In this document: piece after piece, positions 1 to 8,307 of the stretch
How the letters are laid out: every line of letters starts with the position of its first letter
Position numbering within the stretch: position 1 is the stretch's first letter
Assembly: GCF_007744075.1 (NCBI RefSeq)
Contig: NZ_CP036266.1
Location: 6,499,248 to 6,563,247, forward strand
Reading direction: 5' to 3'
Source: Gimesia chilikensis
Lineage (GTDB): Bacteria; Planctomycetota; Planctomycetia; Planctomycetales; Planctomycetaceae
DNA: 64,000 nt
Program-made: the position numbers and the translations under genes
The notes under the pieces: model-generated
The model's input: only the letters and a program-made list of their open reading frames with translations
Told to the model about the DNA's origin: nothing
Databases searched by the model: none

Positions 1-1
1 A

Positions 2-268
2 ATCGGGGTGCGAGGTGAGCACATAGACGTTATGTGTATTATTCTTGAAGGCCGCGGAAAAACGGTAGGGCCCCATCAGATAAAGTTCATGCAGGTAAGG
101 CAGCACTTCTCCAGTTTCAACCTGCAACACGATCCCCCGCATCGTTCCGAGCAGATCTTCGATCCCGCTGGACTTGCGGCGTTCGAAGATTTTCATCCGG
201 TATTCTTCGAAAAACTCAGAATTCTTTTTATCGCCGCCCGGCTGATAGGTCATGGGATCAATGCTCAC
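2..268 (-). CDS. Conserved hypothetical protein, 3' part cut by window edge
   Basis: An open frame on the minus strand runs off the left edge, leaving 89 codons. I read a GTG start at 268, preceded by AAGGA about ten bases upstream; an in-frame ATG lies five codons further in. The visible N-terminus is hydrophilic, with charged helical stretches (residues about 15-40) followed by a more hydrophobic stretch. There is no signal peptide. I do not recognise the family. It is divergent from the sulfatase gene, with about 330 bp between them. Confidence 0.5.
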   Translation of the reverse strand, partial: MSIDPMTYQPGGDKKNSEFFEEYRMKIFERRKSSGIEDLLGTMRGIVLQVETGEVLPYLHELYLMGPYRFSAAFKNNTHNVYVLTSHPD

Positions 269-598
269 GGATGCTTTCCTTTTCTGAAACCTGAAATGCG
301 TGGTTATCTTCCTGAACTGAACGGGAGAAAAGAACCAGGGAGTGAATGTGTCAGCCCGGGACATTCTTCCATGGCAGATGCTATGTTACCCTGTCCGATT
401 CGATTTGTAATCGCTGTTTTCTTAACTTTTCGGGTCCGTTCTTAATTATTGGATTCTTCACAGAGGCCGAGTTACGGGAGACGGATGCTAAAGCAGAAAC
501 CTGAAACGCAAATCCGGAATGACAGACGTCGACTCAGCGACTATGCTGGGCTTACTGTAGCAATTCATGCGTTTGAGGTGTAGGGGGATTTGAGAACC
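269..598. other. Divergent intergenic region
   Basis: About 330 bp between the divergent partial gene on the left and the sulfatase on the right. An open frame crosses it on the plus strand, but it is the shadow of the minus-strand gene and lacks coding character. The only clear signal is the purine-rich AGGGGGA ribosome-binding site just before the sulfatase start. I see no convincing promoter or hairpin. Confidence 0.4.
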
Positions 599-2053
599 AT
601 GCCACGTTTGATCGAATTGAGAATTCAGGCACTTCTGTACTGCCTGCTGCTGATCCTCGGCGGCTTCACTTTCTGCCGGACATCGCTGGCGGAAGACTCC
701 CGACGCCCGAATATTGTGATGATCATTTCCGACGATCAGACCTATCGCGATTTCGGGTTCATGGGAAACAGGCAGATCAAAACGCCCCAGATTGACCAGT
801 TGGCGGCCCAGTCGGCCCGGTTTGTCAACGGCTATCTGCCGACGAGCGTCTGCAGTCCGTCACTGGCGACATTGCTGACCGGCCTCTATCCGCACCAGAG
901 CGGCATTCATTATAATCACCCTCCGCCAGGCAATAGTGCCTTCAACCGGATGACCTCCCGCAAGGAGTACGAGCAGACCCGCAGCCCCGCTTTTCAATTG
1001 ATTCAATCCGTCGATACACTACCGCGGCTGCTCGCGGCCCACGGCTATCGTTGCCTGCAGACCGGGAAGTTCTGGGAAGGCCATTACCGCAATGCCGGGT
1101 TTACGGAGGGGATGACGATTTTCGAACCGGTACCGGGGCAGACGTTTGGCGGGAATCGCAAGCTGGCGAACGGCACCCTCGCGGCCCACGGTAATGGAGA
1201 CTGGGGACTCAAGATCGGTCGCGAGACGATGCAGCCGATCTATGATTTTGTGAAAGACTGCGAAAAAGAATCCACCCCCTGGCTGGTCTGGTACGCCCCG
1301 TACCTGCCGCATCAGCCCCACGATTCTCCTCAGAAGTATTTCGATCTCTATCGCGATCAACCGGGCGTGAAGAAAAACGAAATCGCCTACTATGCCAGCT
1401 GCACGGAGTTCGATGATACGGTCGGAGACTTAGTCCGCTTCGTCGAAAAAGAAGCGAACGTCAAAAACACGTTGTTTCTGTTCGTGATCGACAACGGCTG
1501 GACTCCCGGTGAGCGACCGATGCAGCCACGAGAAAATTATCACCACACGAAAGCCAGCAAACGATCTCCGTTTGAAGACGGACTGCGCTCGCCGATCCTG
1601 ATCCGCTGGGATGGCGTGACCCAACCTGCGACGCTCACAGAACTGGTCAGCAGCATTGATGTGGTACCAACACTGCTCAACGCGGCCGGCCTTAAAAAAG
1701 AGGCACAACGACTGCCCGGCGTGAACCTGTTGCCGGCTGCGGAAGGCAAAGAAGCGTTACCAGCTGACCGCGCCGTGTATGGGGCGATTTTTCCAGGCGA
1801 TGCGAGTTCCTTAAAGCATCCGGAGCGGGATGTCGCCCATCGCTGGGTGCGCCAGGGGAATCTCAAGCTCATCACGTCACACAACGCGAACGCACAGGGG
1901 AAAACCTGGAACAATTACACGCGAGGCGATGTGCTGTATGATGTGGTCAAAGATCCGGGTGAAACCAATAACCTGATTGACGATCCCCAATTCAAAGTCC
2001 CGCAGCAAACATTACGCGAGCTGCTGAACCAGTGGTGGAATCCGGAATCGTAA
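599..2053 (+). CDS. Secreted sulfatase-family protein with atypical CSPSL active-site motif
   Basis: Predicted periplasmic or exported hydrolase of sulfate esters (arylsulfatase family, 484 aa). The frame opens at a TTG at 590, but AGGGGGA sits about ten bases before the ATG at 599, so 599 is preferred. A signal peptide covers about residues 1-30. The N-terminal metal site is present (SDDQ, Asp45-Asp46). The active-site region reads C85-S-P-S-L, followed by ATLLTG; the family motif is C-x-P-x-R, so the Arg used in formylglycine formation and catalysis appears as Leu. A later IDNG motif is the usual second metal-binding element. It ends 10 bp from the convergent RraA-like gene. The family call is secure, but the enzyme may be unmodified or have altered activity. 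Confidence 0.85.
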   Translation: MPRLIELRIQALLYCLLLILGGFTFCRTSLAEDSRRPNIVMIISDDQTYRDFGFMGNRQIKTPQIDQLAAQSARFVNGYLPTSVCSPSLATLLTGLYPHQSGIHYNHPPPGNSAFNRMTSRKEYEQTRSPAFQLIQSVDTLPRLLAAHGYRCLQTGKFWEGHYRNAGFTEGMTIFEPVPGQTFGGNRKLANGTLAAHGNGDWGLKIGRETMQPIYDFVKDCEKESTPWLVWYAPYLPHQPHDSPQKYFDLYRDQPGVKKNEIAYYASCTEFDDTVGDLVRFVEKEANVKNTLFLFVIDNGWTPGERPMQPRENYHHTKASKRSPFEDGLRSPILIRWDGVTQPATLTELVSSIDVVPTLLNAAGLKKEAQRLPGVNLLPAAEGKEALPADRAVYGAIFPGDASSLKHPERDVAHRWVRQGNLKLITSHNANAQGKTWNNYTRGDVLYDVVKDPGETNNLIDDPQFKVPQQTLRELLNQWWNPES

Positions 2054-2063
2054 CGGCCGTCGA

Positions 2064-2732
2064 TCAAAGGATGCCGTATTTGGCGAAGGCTTCGGTGGCA
2101 GACATGCCGGCCTTGATGCTGTCGCGGAACGTGTTTTCTTCGTGTACCTTCTGCCAGGCGAGACGAATGACTTTGTCTTCGACTTCCTGAGGGACGACCA
2201 CAATGCCATCCACGTCAGCGATCACCAGGTCACCAGGGGAGAAGACGACACCACCGATCTCGACGGGAATGTCGAGGTCGATAATCCGCTGGCGGTCTTT
2301 GCTGTCATAAGGGGATGTGCCGACGGCCCAGACAGGGAAGGACATTTCCCGCATCTGACGGACATCGCGAACGGCGCCATCAATGATCGCTCCGCAGCAG
2401 CCCCGGTGCTTTACGGCGGTGGAGAGAAGTTCGCCCCAGATGCCCGACCGCATCGAACCGCTGGCCGCGGCGATGAAGATTTCATCCGCGTTAATGGAGT
2501 CGACACCTTTGAGTTCCAGTTCGTAAGGGCTGGGGTCCGCGTGGTACATGTCGGCCCAGAGACTGGTTTTACAGCGACCCACGACAACATCCTCAACCGT
2601 CATCGGAAAAAGCTCCTTGCGGGGAGACTGGTTGGTCAGGCCGATGGAATCCAGGGCATCACAGACGATGGCCGAATAGAGGGATTCCCGCATCATATCC
2701 AGCGTGATTGTTTCAGGGGTCGGATTATTCAT
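2064..2732 (-). CDS. RraA-like protein / 4-hydroxy-4-methyl-2-oxoglutarate aldolase family
   Basis: A 222-aa protein of the RraA/HMG aldolase family. In its enzymatic branch, this family cleaves 4-hydroxy-4-methyl-2-oxoglutarate or related acids to pyruvate products; RraA proper inhibits RNase E. The family landmarks are the GIWGELLST segment (residues 97-105), a DGAVRD segment ending in Arg122-Asp123 (the substrate and metal pair) and a GDLVIADVDGIVVVP stretch near residue 170. It lies 7 bp downstream of the IclR regulator on the same strand, so the two are probably co-transcribed. The neighbouring sugar-acid enzymes favour an aldolase or dehydratase-like role over RNase E control. Confidence 0.85.
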   Translation of the reverse strand: MNNPTPETITLDMMRESLYSAIVCDALDSIGLTNQSPRKELFPMTVEDVVVGRCKTSLWADMYHADPSPYELELKGVDSINADEIFIAAASGSMRSGIWGELLSTAVKHRGCCGAIIDGAVRDVRQMREMSFPVWAVGTSPYDSKDRQRIIDLDIPVEIGGVVFSPGDLVIADVDGIVVVPQEVEDKVIRLAWQKVHEENTFRDSIKAGMSATEAFAKYGIL

Positions 2733-2739
2733 GGTGTGC

Positions 2740-3534
2740 TCATCTGTTGAATTCGAGTTTTTGAGAAATCTGTTCGGCCGTTCGCAGCACGGCTTTAATG
2801 AAACGCTTTAAGGCCTTCGCATCGGCGCGGGCGGTGGGAACGCTGAGACTGATGGCGGCGACGATGTTTTCCTGTTGATAGATGGGGGCACCGATGCAGG
2901 TTACGCCGACATCGTTCTGATCCTGTTCAACGGAGTAACCGTCCTGCTGGGCCTGCTGATGAATTTTGCGGAGCTGTTTGACATCGGTTACCGTTTCTGT
3001 GGTTCGTGCCAGCAGACGGGTGCGGTTAATCAGCGCTTCCCATTCTGCATCGGTGAGTTGCAGTGTGATCGCCCGTCCCAGAGACGTCGAGTAAAAGGGA
3101 TCGACGCTGTCCGGCTCCACGATCCGCCGCAGGGGATGTGTGCTCTCCAGCACCCGCAGGTAGCGAACATTGGTGCCTCGCAGGACACCTAAATTGACGG
3201 TCTCTCCCGTCTCCGTATGCAGCTCCCGCAGACAGGGGTCCGCGATTTCTATCAGACGATCTTCCAGTTCGCCGGAGGCGAGCCTTCTGAGTTTGGGAGT
3301 GATTTCATAGACGCCTTTTTCGACGCGACTCACATATCCCAAGTCAACGAGTTCACCGAGAATGCGGTGCACGGTCGGTTTATGCAGCCCCAGATCCTGC
3401 ACGATTTCCAAGAGTGCTCGAGGTCCGGCGGCGGTCGCTAAAACTTCGAGAACCTGAAATGCTTTGCCCAGCGAAGAGGCTTCTTTAGTGGCAGGCATAT
3501 TGAGTGGCGTCTCATCTCTGGAGTGCGCTGACAT
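2740..3534 (-). CDS. IclR-family transcriptional regulator
   Basis: A local regulator with an N-terminal winged helix-turn-helix (about residues 20-85, recognition region LGLHKPTVHRIL) and a C-terminal IclR effector-binding domain (about 95-260). The open frame extends to an ATG at 3573, but a TATAAT -10 box on this strand lies at 3572-3577 and would overlap that codon. I therefore take ATG 3534 (264 aa); ATG 3498 is also possible. No start has a strong ribosome-binding site. It is divergent from the MlrC/enolase operon and upstream of the RraA-like gene. IclR proteins usually bind the intergenic region they flank, so I infer control of both directions by a sugar-acid-like ligand. Confidence 0.88.
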   Translation of the reverse strand: MSAHSRDETPLNMPATKEASSLGKAFQVLEVLATAAGPRALLEIVQDLGLHKPTVHRILGELVDLGYVSRVEKGVYEITPKLRRLASGELEDRLIEIADPCLRELHTETGETVNLGVLRGTNVRYLRVLESTHPLRRIVEPDSVDPFYSTSLGRAITLQLTDAEWEALINRTRLLARTTETVTDVKQLRKIHQQAQQDGYSVEQDQNDVGVTCIGAPIYQQENIVAAISLSVPTARADAKALKRFIKAVLRTAEQISQKLEFNR

Positions 3535-3571
3535 GGTTACAGGGATCGGCTTGCATCCCCCACTACGTTTC

Positions 3572-3634
3572 ATTATAGTGAATACACCGTTCCATTTTAA
3601 GATACGACATGGAATTTTTTATTGAGTTTCACTA
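3572..3634. promoter_or_regulatory. Nested inverted repeats and promoter between iclR-like and mlrC-like genes
   Basis: Two perfect inverted repeats lie in the divergent intergenic region. The outer pair is TAGTGAA (3576-3582) with TTCACTA (3628-3634); the inner pair is TTCCAT (3590-3595) with ATGGAA (3609-3614). On the minus strand, TTAAAA and TATAAT (3572-3577) are spaced by 17 bp and would fire the regulator gene. The inner TTCCAT/ATGGAA half-sites resemble IclR operators, which are short palindromes of TGGAA/TTCCA type. Binding here would cover promoters in both directions. Confidence 0.5.
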
Positions 3635-3656
3635 ATGTGATCTGGAGGAACCTGAG

Positions 3657-5129
3657 ATGCGTGTCGGAATCCTGGCCTTACAGCACGAATCAAATACGTT
3701 CATCCGGACCGCGACCACTCTGGTCGATTTCGAACATGATGTTCTGGCGACCGGCGACGAGATCTATCCGATCTTCAAAAAATCGGCCCATGAAATCGGC
3801 GGCTTCTTCGCGGGACTGGCGGAAACGGATCTGGAAGTGGTGCCGATCTTTGTGGCCCGGGCCTTACCGGGAGGAACGATTACTGCGGAAACCGTCGATA
3901 CACTAATCGACCAGATGCTCGCGGCGCTGAAAGAGGCAGGACCCCTGGATGGTCTGCTGGTCGCACCGCATGGTGCAGGCGTGAGTGAGAGTGAACGTGA
4001 TCTGGACGGGTACTGGCTCTCGCTGGTTCGCGACGCCGTCGGTCCGGATCTGCCCATCATCTGTACGCTGGATGCCCATGCGAATGTTTCCCAGCAGATG
4101 ATCGATGCCTGTAATGCGACGATCGTTTACCGGACAAATCCGCACATCGATCAGAAGGACCGGGGAATTGAAGCGGCACGACTGATGGACCGGACTCTGA
4201 AAGGGGAGGTCAAACCAACACAGGCGGCCTGTTTTGTGCCCCTGGCGATAAACATCGAACGCCAGCATACCTCCTCTGAACCCTGTGACTCGCTGTATTA
4301 TGTCGCCAACAAAATGCTGGAGACGCCCGGCGTGCTCTCGAACAGTATTATCCTGGGTTTTCCTTACGCGGATGTCGAAGAGATGGGCTCGGGCTTCATT
4401 GTGGTGACCGACGACAATCCCACTCAGGCCCGGGAACTGGCCGATGAACTGGGACAGACGCTGATCAACCGCCGCGATGAATTCAAAGCGCACCTGATTG
4501 GCATCGAAGACGCACTCGACCGGGCAGAACAGATGGAGGGGCCGGTCTGCTTCCTGGATATGGGCGATAATATCGGCGGCGGTTCCCCGGCAGACGGGAC
4601 CACGATTCTGCATGCGATCAAAGCCCGCCGAGGTCCAACCAGCTTCGCGTGTCTATACGATCCTGAGGCAGCACAAACGGCGATTACTGCCGGACCCGGA
4701 ATTCATCTCCCTGAACTGGCGATGGGTGGAAAAACAGATGACCTGCATGGTGAGCCCCTGGTGGCGAATGTCACCGTCATTAGTGTGCATGATGGAGACT
4801 TCACGGAAGCGGAAGTCAGGCACGGAGGCAAAACCGAATTCCATATGGGACCGACGGCCGTGGTTCAGACCGATTTCGGCTTGACGATCATGCTCAACAG
4901 TCACCGCACGCCTCCATTCAGCCTGGGGCAGTTAACGTCCTGTAATATCCATCCGGGCGACTACCAGATTCTGGTCGCCAAGGGAGTTCAGGCTCCGCTG
5001 GCCGCTTATCGTCCGGTCTGCCCGAACCTGATTCGCGTCAACACGCCGGGCTCCACTTCAGCCGATATGGAACAGTTCGACTACCACTACCGTCGCAAGC
5101 CTTTGTTCCCGTTTGAACCGATCAATTAA
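3657..5129 (+). CDS. M81-family metallopeptidase / MlrC-like protein
   Basis: A 490-aa member of the MlrC family (peptidase M81), named after the last enzyme of microcystin breakdown. Most relatives act on unknown substrates. Visible landmarks are HESNTF at residues 10-15, LDAHANVS with Asp139, His141 and Asn143, YRTNPHID around 158-165, and DMGDNIGGGSPADGT in the second half. No signal peptide, so cytoplasmic. The start follows CTGGAGGAACC. It is first in a plus-strand operon with the enolase-superfamily gene 29 bp downstream and is divergent from the IclR regulator, which suggests an inducible catabolic function. In sugar-acid clusters such proteins are often annotated only as microcystin degradation proteins, and I would not infer a toxin substrate. 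Confidence 0.88.
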   Translation: MRVGILALQHESNTFIRTATTLVDFEHDVLATGDEIYPIFKKSAHEIGGFFAGLAETDLEVVPIFVARALPGGTITAETVDTLIDQMLAALKEAGPLDGLLVAPHGAGVSESERDLDGYWLSLVRDAVGPDLPIICTLDAHANVSQQMIDACNATIVYRTNPHIDQKDRGIEAARLMDRTLKGEVKPTQAACFVPLAINIERQHTSSEPCDSLYYVANKMLETPGVLSNSIILGFPYADVEEMGSGFIVVTDDNPTQARELADELGQTLINRRDEFKAHLIGIEDALDRAEQMEGPVCFLDMGDNIGGGSPADGTTILHAIKARRGPTSFACLYDPEAAQTAITAGPGIHLPELAMGGKTDDLHGEPLVANVTVISVHDGDFTEAEVRHGGKTEFHMGPTAVVQTDFGLTIMLNSHRTPPFSLGQLTSCNIHPGDYQILVAKGVQAPLAAYRPVCPNLIRVNTPGSTSADMEQFDYHYRRKPLFPFEPIN

Positions 5130-5158
5130 CTGTTTGCACTGCTGCTAAAGGACCTCTG

Positions 5159-6376
5159 ATGCAGATCACGAAAATAGAAACGTCGATTGCCGAATCGATC
5201 ATGCCCGGTCTGCTGCTGGTACGCATTCATACCAGCGAAGGCGTTGTCGGATGTGGCGAAACTTACTATGCACCGCATGCGGTAGCAGCGATGATCCACG
5301 ACTGGATGTCACACTACCTGATGGGAAAGAATCCCCTCGATATCGAGGCTCACTGGCGGTTCCTGTATGAACGGGCAACGAACTTCGGCTCCCGGGGAAC
5401 CGAGCTGCGGGCGATCTCGGCGATAGACCTCGCGCTGTGGGACATCTTCGGCAAGGTCACATCACAGCCGGTCTGGCAGTTGCTGGGTGGCTGTGTGCAG
5501 GAATCGATTCGCACTTACAACAGTTGCGGCGGCCCTTCTTATGGAGGCACCACCGAAAAAGAGAGCAAGCACACCTGGCCGGGTTACGGTTCGGTAGGGA
5601 ACCAGGGTCCGCTGAATGACTACTGGTCCGCCGTCAATGAACCGGTGGAACTGGCACGGTCGCTGCTGTCAGAAGGTTATCAGGCTCTTAAAGTCTGGAC
5701 GCTGGACTTTGCGGCGCACAAGACGAATGGGCCTCTGCACATCACACACGAAGACATTACGCGTGCACTGGAACCGTTTCAGAAAATCCGGGATGCGCTG
5801 GGAAGTAATATCGAACTGATTATCGACGGCCACGGGTTCTTTCAACTCGCGCCCGCGCTCCGCATCGCGAAACGACTGCAGGAATATGACATTCTCTGGG
5901 CCGAAGACCTGCTGCGGATTGACTGTGTGGATACGCTGAGCGACTTCCGCAGCAAAGCAGGAATTCCCGTTGCGGTGAGTGAAATGTTCAACGGCCCGGA
6001 CGACTTTCGACTGGCACTGGAAAAACGGGCCGCTGACTTTGTGATGATCGATCCGACGTGGGTGGGCGGTATATCGCAGACGCGAAATATCACCCGTCTG
6101 GCGCAGTTCTATAACATTCCCGTGGTCATGCATGACTGCACCGGACCTTTGACTTTGCTCAACGGCGTGCACGTCGCCGCAAGTTCGAATAATGTGGCCT
6201 GGCAGGAAAGTCTGCGGGCCCACTTGCGGATTCTGTACCCTCAACTGATCGACACACCCATTGAAGTCGAAGCGGGGCGGATCAAGATTCCGCAGAAGCC
6301 GGGCCTGGGAGTCGCCTGGCTGCCTGAGCTGTTCACGCCGGGAACAAACCAGTATCGCGCGACGACGCTGACTTAG
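5159..6376 (+). CDS. Mandelate racemase / muconate lactonizing-type enolase-superfamily enzyme
   Basis: A 405-aa cytoplasmic enzyme of the enolase superfamily, which abstracts a proton next to a carboxylate; the family includes sugar-acid dehydratases and epimerases. An N-terminal capping domain (1-125) precedes the barrel. Candidate catalytic residues are Lys178 (LKVW), metal ligands Asp223 (IIDGHG), Glu249 (WAED) and Glu275 (VSEM), and a His325/Asp298 dyad (VMHDC). All ligands are present, so activity is likely. The insertion at residues 125-165 (Gly, Tyr and Trp rich) may form part of the substrate lid. It is co-directional with the MlrC-like gene. Its stop lies 16 bp from the convergent formate-THF ligase gene. 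Substrate unknown; a hexonate-type acid is plausible. Confidence 0.88.
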   Translation: MQITKIETSIAESIMPGLLLVRIHTSEGVVGCGETYYAPHAVAAMIHDWMSHYLMGKNPLDIEAHWRFLYERATNFGSRGTELRAISAIDLALWDIFGKVTSQPVWQLLGGCVQESIRTYNSCGGPSYGGTTEKESKHTWPGYGSVGNQGPLNDYWSAVNEPVELARSLLSEGYQALKVWTLDFAAHKTNGPLHITHEDITRALEPFQKIRDALGSNIELIIDGHGFFQLAPALRIAKRLQEYDILWAEDLLRIDCVDTLSDFRSKAGIPVAVSEMFNGPDDFRLALEKRAADFVMIDPTWVGGISQTRNITRLAQFYNIPVVMHDCTGPLTLLNGVHVAASSNNVAWQESLRAHLRILYPQLIDTPIEVEAGRIKIPQKPGLGVAWLPELFTPGTNQYRATTLT

Positions 6377-6392
6377 TCACTTGGGTTGCCCG

Positions 6393-8090
6393 TCAATGCA
6401 GGCCGATGATTTTACCGGCATCGTCGATGTCAATCCGCAGTGCCGCAGGATCGGAGGGCAGTCCGGGCATTGTGCGGATTTCGCCGCTCAAGGCATACAG
6501 AAAACCGGCGCCCGCAGAGAGTCGCAGATCCCGAACCGGGAAGGTAAAGCCGGTCGGTCGTCCCAGGAGGTGCGGATCGTGAGAGAGCGAGTACTGCGTT
6601 TTGGCGATGCAGATGGGAAGGTTGCCGTAGCCCAGCTGTTCGTACTCCGATATCCGTCGGCGGGCCAGCGGCTCGAATTCGACGGAGGCAGCCCCATAGA
6701 TACGAGTCGCGATCGTTTCGATTTTTTCCGCGATCGGCATTTCCAGAGGATAGAGATACTCAAACTGATTCGGCAGTTCTGCGGCCTGGACGACCGCTTC
6801 GGCCAGTGCAAAGGAACCTTCGCTGCCTTCACTGAAAGCGCGTGTGATGACGGCCGCTGTGGCTCCCTGATCGAGGGCGATCTTTTGAATCTCCTGCAAT
6901 TCGCGTTCGGAATCATCGGGGAAGGCATTGATGGCAACGACGGTAGGCAGATGATACTGCTGAATGATATCCAGGTGTGCCTGCAGATTGACGGCCCCTG
7001 CGCGAAGGGCCTCCAGGTTCTCCTCCAAAAGTGCAGGGGGCAGCGGTTTCCCCGGATGGACGTCGAACTGACCACTCTGCAGTTTCAGAGCACGGGCGGT
7101 ACAGACGAGGACTTCCGCAGCGGGCTGCAGTCCACTGGCGCGGCATTTGATATCGAAAAACTTTTCTGCACCGCAGTCCGCACCGAATCCACTTTCCGTG
7201 ACAACGTAATCGGCAAGTCGCAGGGCGATCTGATCGGCGATGATCGAACTGTTGCCGTGGGCAATATTGCCGAAAGGTCCTGCGTGCACGAGAAAGGGCG
7301 TCGATTCACAGCTCTGGACCAGATTGGGGCGCAGGGCATCAATGAGCAGGGCGGCCATCGCACCGGCGCAACCCAACTGTTCGACGGTCACCGGCTGGCG
7401 GTCATAAGTCATGCCGACGACGATGCGTCCCAGACGCGTGCGGAGATCGCGGGGATCGCTGGCCAGGGCGAGGATTGCCATGACTTCCGAGGCGGCGGTC
7501 AGATCGAAGCCGGTCTCGCGAAGCGGGGCCTGCGGCGGTTGATCCAGTCCACTGATGATGTGAGCCAGCCCTTTATCGCAGAGATCAAGGGACCGTCGCC
7601 AGGTGATGGTCTTCGGGTTGATTTCGGGAGTTTTTCGTCGGGCGACGTGGTTATCGATGATGCTGGCCAGCAGGTTGGTGGCCGAGGTAACAGCGTGCAT
7701 GTCCCCTGTGAAATGCAGGTTGATATCGGCCTGGGGCTCGAGCGTGCAGTTTCCACCGCCGGCACCGCCTCCCTTGATGCCGAACACCGGCGCCAGGGAA
7801 GGTTCACGAAGTGTACCAACTGTGGTATGTCCCAGTTGCGAGAGGGCCATCGCGAGCCCGATGGTGGTTACCGTTTTGCCTTCCCCCAGTGGCGTGGGAT
7901 TGACAGCGGTGACACCAATGTATTTTCCCAGGGGACGATCGGTGAATTTGCTTGCCAGTCCGTGCACCAGTTTGGCCTTGAGGCGGCCGTACGGTTCATA
8001 GTCGCCAGGCGCCAGTCCGAGATCTTTGGCAAGGGAATCGATGTCTCTGAGAATCGGCCCGTCGGGGCTCGAAGGAGTAATGCGATGCAT
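6393..8090 (-). CDS. fhs: Formate--tetrahydrofolate ligase
   Basis: A 565-aa enzyme that makes 10-formyl-THF from formate, THF and ATP, close to the usual 555-560 aa. The ATP-binding loop PTPLGEGKT spans about residues 65-73. The GIKGGGAGGG run and the NLHFTGDMHA segment that follow are diagnostic. No deletion is apparent. The start is the ATG at 8090. It is convergent with the enolase gene and divergent from the mannonate-dehydratase-like gene. It supplies one-carbon units to the folate pool. The window also has a homologue of a methanopterin-linked enzyme (fae, 60082), but the two genes are far apart. Confidence 0.96.
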   Translation of the reverse strand: MHRITPSSPDGPILRDIDSLAKDLGLAPGDYEPYGRLKAKLVHGLASKFTDRPLGKYIGVTAVNPTPLGEGKTVTTIGLAMALSQLGHTTVGTLREPSLAPVFGIKGGGAGGGNCTLEPQADINLHFTGDMHAVTSATNLLASIIDNHVARRKTPEINPKTITWRRSLDLCDKGLAHIISGLDQPPQAPLRETGFDLTAASEVMAILALASDPRDLRTRLGRIVVGMTYDRQPVTVEQLGCAGAMAALLIDALRPNLVQSCESTPFLVHAGPFGNIAHGNSSIIADQIALRLADYVVTESGFGADCGAEKFFDIKCRASGLQPAAEVLVCTARALKLQSGQFDVHPGKPLPPALLEENLEALRAGAVNLQAHLDIIQQYHLPTVVAINAFPDDSERELQEIQKIALDQGATAAVITRAFSEGSEGSFALAEAVVQAAELPNQFEYLYPLEMPIAEKIETIATRIYGAASVEFEPLARRRISEYEQLGYGNLPICIAKTQYSLSHDPHLLGRPTGFTFPVRDLRLSAGAGFLYALSGEIRTMPGLPSDPAALRIDIDDAGKIIGLH

Positions 8091-8307
8091 CTGAGAGTGC
8101 CTGTCAGAAATTGGTTTGCTGTTTGATTCGAAAATGAATGCAGAATTTTACTCCAGCGTCTGCATCAGTGAAAAGCCAGAAGCTGTTAATTCTGTACGAC
8201 GGTGATTGTGAAATCAGTGGATTAATATGAAAATGAAATCTGGATGACAGACATAAAAGAACGCGTTTGCCGTGAACCTCATCCCAGCTGAAAAAAGAAA
8301 GCATCAC

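Noticed and set aside
3657..5129. Microcystin degradation pathway
   Set aside because: MlrA, MlrB and MlrD homologues are absent; the M81 protein sits in a sugar-acid-like cluster, so the historical family name should not be taken as function.
6381..8126. 581-codon open frame on the plus strand opposite fhs
   Set aside because: It lies entirely over the minus-strand formate-THF ligase gene, whose family motifs are unmistakable, and its own translation resembles no protein family.
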